This document shows, one piece after another, positions 1 through 5,184 of a stretch of DNA of 5,184 nucleotides. The notes under the pieces were generated by a model. It did not search any database. It was not told the origin of the DNA and saw nothing but the letters and a program-made list of their open reading frames with translations. Every line of letters begins with the position of its first letter. The stretch's first letter is position 1. A program made the position numbers and the translations under genes. The stretch comes from Acidimicrobiia bacterium UBA4744 (GTDB taxonomy: Bacteria; Actinomycetota; Acidimicrobiia; Spongiisociales; UBA4744): positions 173,441 to 178,624 of the forward strand of contig DHIO01000034.1 of assembly GCA_002403855.1 (NCBI GenBank). Direction: 5' to 3'.

Positions 1-8
1 GGCCGGCC

Positions 9-14
9 GAGGTG
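9..14 (+). promoter_or_regulatory. Ribosome binding site deciding the nptA start
   Basis: GAGGTG lies 9 bases before the ATG at 24, a good Shine-Dalgarno match and spacing. The competing GTG start at 12 overlaps this motif and has only the GC-only run GGCCGGCC in front of it, so ATG 24 is the better start. No promoter can be judged because only 23 bases upstream are present. Confidence 0.6.
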
Positions 15-23
15 ACAAGTGAC

Positions 24-1166
24 ATGACTGACGAAACGGCCACCCGTCGGCAAATACCTACCTGGGCCCGCGTCGCCCTGGTGTTCTTCTTGCTCTACTT
101 GTTCCTGGTCGGCGTGAAAGCTCTGGAGAGCGGTATCAAGGGCTTTGGGGCGGACTTCACCGATTCCCTCTTCGAAGGGGTTTCGAATCCGATTGCCGGC
201 TTGTTCGTCGGCGTCCTGGCGACGGTCCTCGTGCAATCGTCGTCGGTGTCGACGGCCACGATCGTCGGCCTGGTCGGCGCCGGCACCCTTTCCGTTCCAC
301 TCGCCGTGCCGATGATCATGGGGGCCAACATCGGCACCACGGTCACCAACACTCTCGCGTCGCTGGGCTACCTCCGCCGCAGCACCGAGTTCCGGAAGGC
401 GTTTGCCGGCGCGACCATGCACGACTTCTTCAACCTGATGGCGGTTGCAGCACTGCTCCCGATCGAACTCGCCACCGGGTTTCTGTCGAAATCGGCGGAG
501 GCGCTGGCCGGTTTCCTGGGGAGATCCACCGATCTCCAGTTCGAGAAGCCGGACAGCCCGATCAAGGCAGCAGTCAAAGCGCCGGTGAAAGCGTTTGAGA
601 ACCTCGCCGACAGCCTGGGTGCCGGTGACACGCTGCTGAGCATTCTCCTCCTTGTGCTGGGACTGGCGCTGATCTTCGTGGCCCTGGCTTACATCACCCG
701 CAATATGAAGCTGGTCGTAGCCGGGCGGATCGAGCGCTCGATGAACACCGTATTGGCGAAAGGGGGCGGAGTAGCAGCCATGGCCATCGGCATGATCATG
801 ACGGTGGCGGTTCAATCCTCGAGTATCACAACGTCGGTGCTGATCCCGATGATTGCGGCCGGAGTGCTCACGCTGGCCAATGCCTATCCCATCACGCTGG
901 GCGCCAACGTCGGGACCACGGTCACAGCCCTGCTGGCCTCCCTCGCCACCGACCGGCCCGAGGGACTGGTGATTGCTCTCACCCATACGTTGTTCAATAT
1001 CAGCGGCATCCTGTTGTTCTATCCGTTGCCGGTTCTCAGGAAGATCCCCCTGGTGCTGGCACAGAGACTGGCCCGAGTCGCCGAGGTCCGGAAGTCGCTC
1101 GTGATCGTGTACGTGATTGGGGCCTTCGTTTTGGTCCCGATAATTGGGATACTGATACTGCAGTGA
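24..1166 (+). CDS. nptA: Na+/phosphate cotransporter (NptA / SLC34 family)
   Basis: Integral membrane carrier predicted to import inorganic phosphate with Na+. The 380-residue protein shows the inverted duplication that defines the Na/Pi-cotransporter II family. The first half carries QSSS (residues 71-74), GANIGTT (100-106) and HDFFN (133-137). The second half carries QSSS (264-267), GANVGTT (293-299) and HTLFN (321-325). The QSSS motifs are the family's substrate/Na+ site signature. Hydrophobic segments occur near residues 16-34, 58-74, 206-224, 250-266 and 359-379, among others; a polar stretch around 165-200 separates the halves. The length matches stand-alone NptA proteins rather than the longer YjbB-like forms that carry a fused C-terminal PhoU domain. 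An in-frame GTG at position 12 is possible, but ATG at 24 is preferred because GAGGTG at 9-14 sits at proper ribosome-binding distance from it. It is followed after 14 bases by a PhoU-domain gene, probably in the same operon. Family assignment is firm; the exact substrate (phosphate) is inferred from family and neighbours. Confidence 0.93.
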   Translation: MTDETATRRQIPTWARVALVFFLLYLFLVGVKALESGIKGFGADFTDSLFEGVSNPIAGLFVGVLATVLVQSSSVSTATIVGLVGAGTLSVPLAVPMIMGANIGTTVTNTLASLGYLRRSTEFRKAFAGATMHDFFNLMAVAALLPIELATGFLSKSAEALAGFLGRSTDLQFEKPDSPIKAAVKAPVKAFENLADSLGAGDTLLSILLLVLGLALIFVALAYITRNMKLVVAGRIERSMNTVLAKGGGVAAMAIGMIMTVAVQSSSITTSVLIPMIAAGVLTLANAYPITLGANVGTTVTALLASLATDRPEGLVIALTHTLFNISGILLFYPLPVLRKIPLVLAQRLARVAEVRKSLVIVYVIGAFVLVPIIGILILQ

Positions 1167-1170
1167 GACG

Positions 1171-1174
1171 GGAG
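1171..1174 (+). promoter_or_regulatory. Ribosome binding site of the PhoU-like gene
   Basis: GGAG lies 6 bases before the ATG at 1181, inside the 14-base gap after the nptA stop codon. It supports this ATG and independent ribosome entry at the second gene of the pair. Confidence 0.55.
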
Positions 1175-1180
1175 TGAACC

Positions 1181-1855
1181 ATGGTGCTTGACTTCTTCCG
1201 CGGAGGCGGCGACACGCAACTCGAGGAGATCGAAGCGCGAATCCGCCAGATGCTGGTCGACGACCGGCACACGTTCGACACTTCCATCAACACCCTGATC
1301 GCGGGCACCGACCCGGATTTGGTCGACAAGGACATCCACAAGAGCGATCGGCGGGTGAACAAGGCAGAGCGGGCGGTCAGAAGGCAACTGGTCGTGCACG
1401 TCAGCGTGCGCGGCGCCTCGGCAGACATCCCTCTGGTCCTGGCGTCGATGAGCATCGTCAAAGACGCCGAACGTATCGGCGACTACTCCAAGAACATCTG
1501 GGACATCGCCAACAGCGGAGTAGACCTCTCTCAGGCTGAGGATGTCGAAATCCTGCAACAGTACCGCGAGCGCATCTCCAGACTCATCGGCGAGACGGCC
1601 CGGGTATTCGGCGAAAAGGACATCGAGGCCGCCCATACCATGCTGCAAGGCGGCGACGAACTCCTCGAAGAGTACGACGATCTGATCGAACAGCAGCTCC
1701 ATACGGACAACCCGGCCCGCGAAGCGGTACCGAGGGCCCTCCTCTATCGATACTTCAAACGGATCACCGCCCATCTGATGAATATCCTCACCTCTCTGGT
1801 CATGCCGATCGATCGCCTCGATTACTACGACGAAGACAAGGCAGATCGGGAGTAG
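1181..1855 (+). CDS. PhoU-domain protein, partner of the Na/Pi cotransporter
   Basis: Cytoplasmic, mostly helical protein of 224 residues with no signal peptide or membrane segment. The first half has a PhoU metal-binding-type motif, DAERIGDYSKN at residues 95-105 (E97, D101, N105 at the usual i, i+4, i+8 spacing). The corresponding site of the second half reads KRITAHLMN (193-201), so the E and D are replaced by K193 and A197 and only the N is kept. This form recalls the RINSH-type motif I associate with PhoU domains fused to the C-terminus of Na/Pi cotransporters. Together with its position 14 bases after nptA, this suggests it is the detached regulatory domain of that carrier rather than the classical Pst-linked PhoU, which is encoded separately at 4352-5038. 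A likely role is controlling carrier activity according to phosphate status; this is inferred. It has a good ribosome binding site. The charged C-terminus is rich in D and E (residues 211-224). Confidence 0.85.
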   Translation: MVLDFFRGGGDTQLEEIEARIRQMLVDDRHTFDTSINTLIAGTDPDLVDKDIHKSDRRVNKAERAVRRQLVVHVSVRGASADIPLVLASMSIVKDAERIGDYSKNIWDIANSGVDLSQAEDVEILQQYRERISRLIGETARVFGEKDIEAAHTMLQGGDELLEEYDDLIEQQLHTDNPAREAVPRALLYRYFKRITAHLMNILTSLVMPIDRLDYYDEDKADRE

Positions 1856-1891
1856 GCGAAGGCCGGCAAACAGCTACCGGATCTCGAGCCG

Positions 1892-1940
1892 GCTGACAGT
1901 CTTCGAAGGAATCTGCCTCTACGGCGTGAGGGCTGTCGGC
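1892..1940 (+). terminator. Possible hairpin between the convergent operons
   Basis: In the 91-base gap between the two stop codons, bases 1892-1905 can pair with 1927-1940 in plus-strand RNA: 14 pairs by hand, of which four are G-U, closing a 21-base loop. The outer eight pairs (GCTGACAG with CTGTCGGC) are the strongest. On the minus strand the G-U pairs become A-C mismatches, so the fold favours the nptA-side transcript. There is no T-tract after it on either strand, so it is not a standard intrinsic terminator. A second, mutually exclusive fold pairs GCCGGC at 1862-1867 with GCCGGC at 1888-1893. The gap holds no credible gene. Confidence 0.3.
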
Positions 1941-1946
1941 GACGCA

Positions 1947-3662
1947 TCAGCCATCTCGCGAAGAGACGCCGGCCAGCGGGAGCACCATCCTGAAGGTCGA
2001 TCCGACGCCGAGCTCACTCTCGGCTTCCACCCGCCCACCGTGCCTTCCCGCCACATGCTTGACGATGGCCAGCCCCAGCCCGGTGCCGCCCGTATGACGT
2101 GAGCGCGCCACATCGACCCGATAGAAACGTTCAAACACCCGCGGCAGGTCGCGGCTGGGAATGCCCACGCCATGGTCGATCACCTCGAGCGCTACTTCTT
2201 CGTCGACTTTCCGGACCACCACCCGAACTTCCCCTCCGGCGCCGTAGTGTTGGGCGTTGTCGAGGAGGTTGCGCGTTGCCAGGCGTAGATCTTCCCTGCT
2301 TCCGAGGAGCTCCACAGGCTCTGTCTCCAGAATCAGCTCGATCGGAGCCGTACCAGTCGGGCTGTCGATTCTCACCACTTCGTCCTTGACCAGTTCATCC
2401 AACCTCACCCGCTCGAAGACGGGTTCCTCCGTTTCGAGACGGGAGAGGTCGAGCAGGTCTACCACGATCCGGCCCAGGCGAACCGCATTGACGTGCACCT
2501 GGCCTGCGAATTTCTTGGCAGCCTCCGGATCGTCATCGATTGCGTGAACAACGGTCTCCGATCCGGCCCGGATGGCCGAGATGGGAGTCTTCAACTCGTG
2601 GGAGGCATCTGCGACGAAGTCTCTCCGCATGGCCTCCACCCGCAATACCTCCGTGACATCAGCCAGTACGAGCAACACGCTCTGTGCCTCGTCGAGCAAC
2701 ACGGCCGAAGCCGTGAATTGCCGGGAAGGGACTCCATAGTCGAAATCCCTGTGCACCGTGCTCGTGCCAGCGCGGGCCAGCGCGACCAAGCTCTGAAGGG
2801 CGCCGGGAAGCCTGAGAGATTGCGTCTCGCCGAGAGCGGTACGAGCCCAGGTGTTCGAGTAGTCGACGGTGTCATCACCACCAACCAGGATCACACCTTC
2901 CTGGAGGGACTCGAGGACGCGGTCACGCACGAGGCGTTCTTCCTCGCTTTGCTGTGCCCTCCGGCGGAGTTCGGCCGCCATATGGTTCAAGGTATCGGCC
3001 ATGGTCTGCATTTCGACTGTCCGACCGCCACCCAGTTGAGCGGCTTGGTCGCCCCCCGCGATACGCTCCGCCGAGTCCGTGACCTTTTGGATGGGTCGAA
3101 CGATTCGGCGGGCGACCAGCCACACGGCGCCGACTCCCACCAGCGCAGCTCCAACTGCGGCGCCCAGAATGGCGATCCTCAGCCGCTGCAATCGTTCAGC
3201 AATCACGCTCACCGGTTCTGCCACTCGCACGATCCATCCGTCGGGATTAGGTGCAACCGCCACGTAGCGAAACTCAACCCCGACACTGGCGCTGACTCGC
3301 GACGCGACGCCGGTCGCTCCTTCCCGGGCTACTTGAACCTCAGGCCGATCGGCGTGGTTTTCCATCCCAACCGGATCGCGGGATGAATCGGCCAGCACCG
3401 TTCCATCCGTGCTGATCACGGTGACCCGGAGGTCCTCATTGCGGGCCCAGGCGAGCACGGCCGTCTGAACATCCGGTTCGTCCGTGAGTGTCGCCCGCAG
3501 CAGCAAGGCCTGCGACTCGAGTGAACCCGTGAGGTCGTCGAGCACCTGTGCTTCCAGAACCCGGTTGAGCGCTACTCCAAGCACGACCAGGAGTACAAGA
3601 ACCGTCACGGCGTACCAGGTCAACAGTTGGCCGGCCAGGGTCCGGCGGCGCTGATCAGCCAT
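1947..3662 (-). CDS. phoR: Phosphate-regulon sensor histidine kinase (PhoR type)
   Basis: Membrane sensor kinase of 571 residues that should autophosphorylate and pass phosphate to the adjacent response regulator. Domains in order: a short basic N-terminus; membrane helix about 12-33; extracytoplasmic region about 35-160, ending in a stretch (RYVAVAP, 132-138; WIVRVAEP, 143-150) typical of PhoR/WalK-like PAS-fold sensors; membrane helix about 163-184; HAMP about 185-240; PAS about 245-340; HisKA with H box SHELKTP and phosphoacceptor H355; HATPase with N box NLLDNA (465-470), G1 box DHGVGIP (496-502), F box FERFYR (510-515) and G2 box GGTGLGLA (525-532). All catalytic boxes are intact. Its ATG overlaps the end of the regulator gene by 8 bases and has only a weak ribosome binding site, so coupled translation is likely. 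Architecture and the pstB-phoU context indicate phosphate sensing; it is longer than mycobacterial SenX3 and follows its regulator, as in phoB-phoR order. Confidence 0.92.
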   Translation of the reverse strand: MADQRRRTLAGQLLTWYAVTVLVLLVVLGVALNRVLEAQVLDDLTGSLESQALLLRATLTDEPDVQTAVLAWARNEDLRVTVISTDGTVLADSSRDPVGMENHADRPEVQVAREGATGVASRVSASVGVEFRYVAVAPNPDGWIVRVAEPVSVIAERLQRLRIAILGAAVGAALVGVGAVWLVARRIVRPIQKVTDSAERIAGGDQAAQLGGGRTVEMQTMADTLNHMAAELRRRAQQSEEERLVRDRVLESLQEGVILVGGDDTVDYSNTWARTALGETQSLRLPGALQSLVALARAGTSTVHRDFDYGVPSRQFTASAVLLDEAQSVLLVLADVTEVLRVEAMRRDFVADASHELKTPISAIRAGSETVVHAIDDDPEAAKKFAGQVHVNAVRLGRIVVDLLDLSRLETEEPVFERVRLDELVKDEVVRIDSPTGTAPIELILETEPVELLGSREDLRLATRNLLDNAQHYGAGGEVRVVVRKVDEEVALEVIDHGVGIPSRDLPRVFERFYRVDVARSRHTGGTGLGLAIVKHVAGRHGGRVEAESELGVGSTFRMVLPLAGVSSRDG

Positions 3663-4362
3663 TTACGTACTTGTAGCCGAGGCCGCGAACCGTGACGAGA
3701 TGCACAGGCCGGTGCGGGTCCTCCTCGATCTTGTTGCGGATGCGACGAATGTGAACGTCCAGCGTCTTCATGTCGCCGTAGTACCCGGGGCCCCAAACCT
3801 CTTCGATGAGGTAGTCCCGAGTGAGCAACCTTCCCGGCCTGCGGAGGAACGTAGCAAGAAGGTCGTACTCCTTGGGACGGAAGTCGACGGCTTGTCCGCC
3901 TACGGTTGCCTCGTGCCGCGAGACGTCGAGACGAACGCGCCCCCCCTCCAAGATCTCGTCTCCACGACCGTCGGCCGGGACGGCCATATCCACCCGGCGA
4001 AGATTGGCACTAACCCGAGCGATCAACTCGCGCATCGAGAACGGCTTCGTCACATAGTCATCCGCTCCCACTTCGAGTCCCGCCACGATGTCGGCTTCGG
4101 CGTCCTTGGCAGTCACGATGATGATGGGCACGCTGGAAGAAGATCGCAGGGCGCGGCACACGTCCAGGCCGGCCATCTCCGGAAGCATCAAATCGAGCAG
4201 GACCAGATCGGGTGGCGTTGTTCTTGCCTGCCGGAGAGCATCACGACCGTCGAATGCCACCTCGACCGAATACCCGTCACGTTCGAGGTTGTAGCGGATC
4301 GACTCTGCAAGGCTCTCCTCATCCTCGACAACGAGGACCCTCCTCGCTCGATCAGGAGCCAT
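3655..4362 (-). CDS. phoB: OmpR/PhoB-family response regulator (PhoB/RegX3-like)
   Basis: DNA-binding response regulator of 235 residues, the expected length for the OmpR/PhoB class. The receiver domain (about 7-118) has the acidic pocket E13, D14, E15, the phosphoacceptor D57 in LLDLMLP, switch residue T84 and conserved K106 in TKPF. After a short linker (119-137) comes the winged-helix domain (about 138-233), with PKEYDLL at 163-169, a likely recognition helix around 198-213 (VHIRRIRNKI) and the wing motif RGLGYKY (226-232). It is predicted to be phosphorylated by the kinase that follows and to activate phosphate-starvation genes, probably including its own operon; its binding sites are not in this window. 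Its start overlaps the end of phoU by 11 bases and its stop overlaps the kinase start by 8. No strong Shine-Dalgarno precedes the ATG, and no alternative upstream start is attractive, so translation probably depends on phoU. Calling it PhoB, PhoP or RegX3 is a naming choice; function is inferred from context. Confidence 0.92.
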   Translation of the reverse strand: MAPDRARRVLVVEDEESLAESIRYNLERDGYSVEVAFDGRDALRQARTTPPDLVLLDLMLPEMAGLDVCRALRSSSSVPIIIVTAKDAEADIVAGLEVGADDYVTKPFSMRELIARVSANLRRVDMAVPADGRGDEILEGGRVRLDVSRHEATVGGQAVDFRPKEYDLLATFLRRPGRLLTRDYLIEEVWGPGYYGDMKTLDVHIRRIRNKIEEDPHRPVHLVTVRGLGYKYVNG

Positions 4363-5038
4363 ACATATCGGTATCTGGACGGGTGAACTCCTGGAACTCC
4401 CCAGTCAGCAGGAACGCAACCTGCTCGGCAATGTCGACTGCTTGATCACCAACCCGCTCCAGCGCTCGGGCTACCATCAGCATGGGTACTGCCCACTCCA
4501 GAACATCCTGATCGGGAGCACACAGGGCAACCTCGTGGGCCATGCTGCGGTTGAGCCGGTTCACCGGATCGTCCATCTCCGGGACCTGCATTGCCAGCGC
4601 CAGATCTCGCTGGATGAAGCTCTCCATGGCAGTCCGAACCATCGGCTGCACCAGGTCACCCATCTCGCGAAGATGCTCGAGAATCGTGGGTTCCCGGGAA
4701 TGGCCTTCGATGGACCTCACGATCTTGGCGATGTTGGCGGCTTGGTCACCCATTCGCTCCAAGGTCACGAGGAGGTGAAGTGCTGAGGACATCAGACGAA
4801 GATCGCCCGCCACCGGCGTCTGGAGGGCCATGGTCTCCAGCCACTTCTGGTGAATCAACAGATACTTCTCATCGATGATCGCGTCCTGCGCCGCCACGTC
4901 ATCTGCCAGAGCAACATCATTGCGGACGAGCGCGTCGACGGCCCTTCCCACCGCTCGCTCGGCCAGGCCGGCCATCAACACCAGTTCTTCTTCGATGGAT
5001 TTGAGCTCGTCGTGAAAGTGGCGTCTTGGCTCCGTCAT
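4352..5038 (-). CDS. phoU: Phosphate signalling protein PhoU
   Basis: Cytoplasmic all-helical protein of 228 residues, close to the usual PhoU length, made of two repeated three-helix units. Both metal-binding-type motifs are present: ERMGDQAAN at residues 94-102 (E94, D98, N102) and ERVGDQAVD at 194-202 (E194, D198, D202). The N-terminal FHDEL and the QTPVAGDLR region (73-81) are characteristic of the family. PhoU connects the PstSCAB importer to the PhoR-type kinase and restrains phosphate signalling and uptake when phosphate is plentiful. Here it sits exactly between pstB and the two-component genes, the classical setting for this job. The start ATG overlaps the pstB stop as ATGA, with a GGGAAG ribosome-binding-like sequence inside the end of pstB. 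The end overlaps the regulator gene by 11 bases. It is only distantly similar to the other PhoU-family protein in the window, whose second motif has lost its acidic residues. Confidence 0.95.
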   Translation of the reverse strand: MTEPRRHFHDELKSIEEELVLMAGLAERAVGRAVDALVRNDVALADDVAAQDAIIDEKYLLIHQKWLETMALQTPVAGDLRLMSSALHLLVTLERMGDQAANIAKIVRSIEGHSREPTILEHLREMGDLVQPMVRTAMESFIQRDLALAMQVPEMDDPVNRLNRSMAHEVALCAPDQDVLEWAVPMLMVARALERVGDQAVDIAEQVAFLLTGEFQEFTRPDTDMYGS

Positions 5039-5184
5039 CCGAATCTTCCCGTGATGTAGTCCTCGGTCTCCTGCTTCTCGGGCTTGGTGAACAGATCGGC
5101 GGTTACGCCGAATTCAACCATTTTGCCGGCCCGATCTTCATCCATGTTCAAGAAAGCCGTGAAGTCCGACGCACGAGCCGCCTG
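5035..5184 (-). CDS. pstB: Phosphate ABC transporter ATP-binding protein PstB, C-terminal part only
   Basis: Reading the minus strand inward from the window edge gives 49 residues and a TGA stop, in frame from the last base. They begin QAARASDFTAF, the segment following the ATPase H-loop region, and end TEDYITGRFG, the near-invariant C-terminus of PstB. Between them lie MVEFG and LFTKPEK, matching the usual ELVEFG and IFTNPKK stretches. The loop between TAF and MVEFG (LNMDEDRAGK) is longer than in enterobacterial PstB, as in actinobacterial forms I know. PstB is the cytoplasmic ATPase that powers the PstSCAB high-affinity phosphate importer. The Walker A, signature and Walker B motifs lie outside the window, so completeness cannot be judged. 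Its stop overlaps the phoU start by 4 bases (ATGA), placing both in one operon; pstS, pstC and pstA are expected further upstream beyond 5184. Confidence 0.93.
   Translation of the reverse strand, partial: QAARASDFTAFLNMDEDRAGKMVEFGVTADLFTKPEKQETEDYITGRFG

Noticed and set aside
1..8. GGCCGGCC palindrome at the window edge as a terminator or operator
   Set aside because: Only eight bases are visible with nothing upstream; in GC-rich DNA such a palindrome alone is not evidence.
12..23. GTG start four codons before the chosen nptA ATG
   Set aside because: The GTG falls inside the GAGGTG ribosome binding motif that serves ATG 24 and has no Shine-Dalgarno of its own in the visible sequence.
1019..1774. 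Minus-strand open frame (251 codons) across the nptA end and the PhoU-like gene
   Set aside because: It spans two real plus-strand genes and their junction, and shows no family motif; it is a mirror of their codons.
1181..1855. PhoU-like gene as a frameshifted remnant of a carrier-PhoU fusion
   Set aside because: The nptA gene ends cleanly after its last membrane helix, and the downstream gene has its own ribosome binding site and an intact reading frame, so these look like two working genes rather than a broken fusion.
1901..1908. CTTCGAAG palindrome in the intergenic gap as an operator
   Set aside because: A single eight-base palindrome far from any start codon, between two stop codons, is a poor place for an operator and could occur by chance.
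2493..3386. Long plus-strand open frame (297 codons) opposite the kinase gene
   Set aside because: It lies wholly antisense to a kinase with intact membrane, HAMP, PAS and HisKA regions. Its translation has no recognisable domain and is rich in H, R, G and D, as expected from antisense of a GC-rich gene.
3700..4386. Plus-strand open frame (228 codons) opposite the response regulator
   Set aside because: Antisense to a complete and well-conserved receiver/winged-helix gene; no motif or ribosome binding site supports it.

Overview
This window is a phosphate-uptake and phosphate-sensing locus from a GC-rich bacterium. It reads as actinobacterial in type: the partial PstB tail has a longer loop before its conserved end, a PhoU / OmpR-family regulator / histidine kinase set follows it, and codons favour G or C in third position. 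The assignment to Actinomycetota (possibly a deep-branching class) is an inference from protein style and cannot be proven from this window.

Layout. The left part (about 24-1855, + strand) is a two-gene unit: a Na+/phosphate cotransporter of the NptA/SLC34 type, then, 14 bases later, a stand-alone PhoU-domain protein that resembles the C-terminal PhoU domain fused to many bacterial Na/Pi cotransporters. The right part (5184 down to 1947, - strand) is the downstream half of a Pst-type operon: the last 49 codons of pstB, then phoU, an OmpR/PhoB-family response regulator, and a PhoR-type membrane histidine kinase. All junctions on the minus strand overlap (4, 11 and 8 bases), so the four genes are almost certainly one translationally coupled unit. 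The two units converge on a 91-base intergenic gap (1856-1946), which holds a possible hairpin but no clear U-tract terminator. Coding density is very high and there is no gene-free stretch longer than 91 bases.

How they work together (established family knowledge plus inference). PstSCAB is the high-affinity ABC phosphate importer. PhoU links its activity to the PhoR-type kinase, which phosphorylates the PhoB-type regulator to switch on phosphate-starvation genes. NptA is a secondary, Na+-coupled phosphate carrier, and its adjacent PhoU-like partner may control that carrier in the same way. The locus thus pairs two different phosphate importers, each with its own PhoU-family protein. Any Pho box controlling either unit would lie outside the window: upstream of position 1 for nptA, and beyond 5184 for the pst operon.

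I found no mobile element, CRISPR array, tRNA, rRNA or evident horizontal insertion. The genes are well-known families. The points of interest are their arrangement, the split carrier/PhoU pair and the altered second motif in the PhoU-like protein, rather than a new system.
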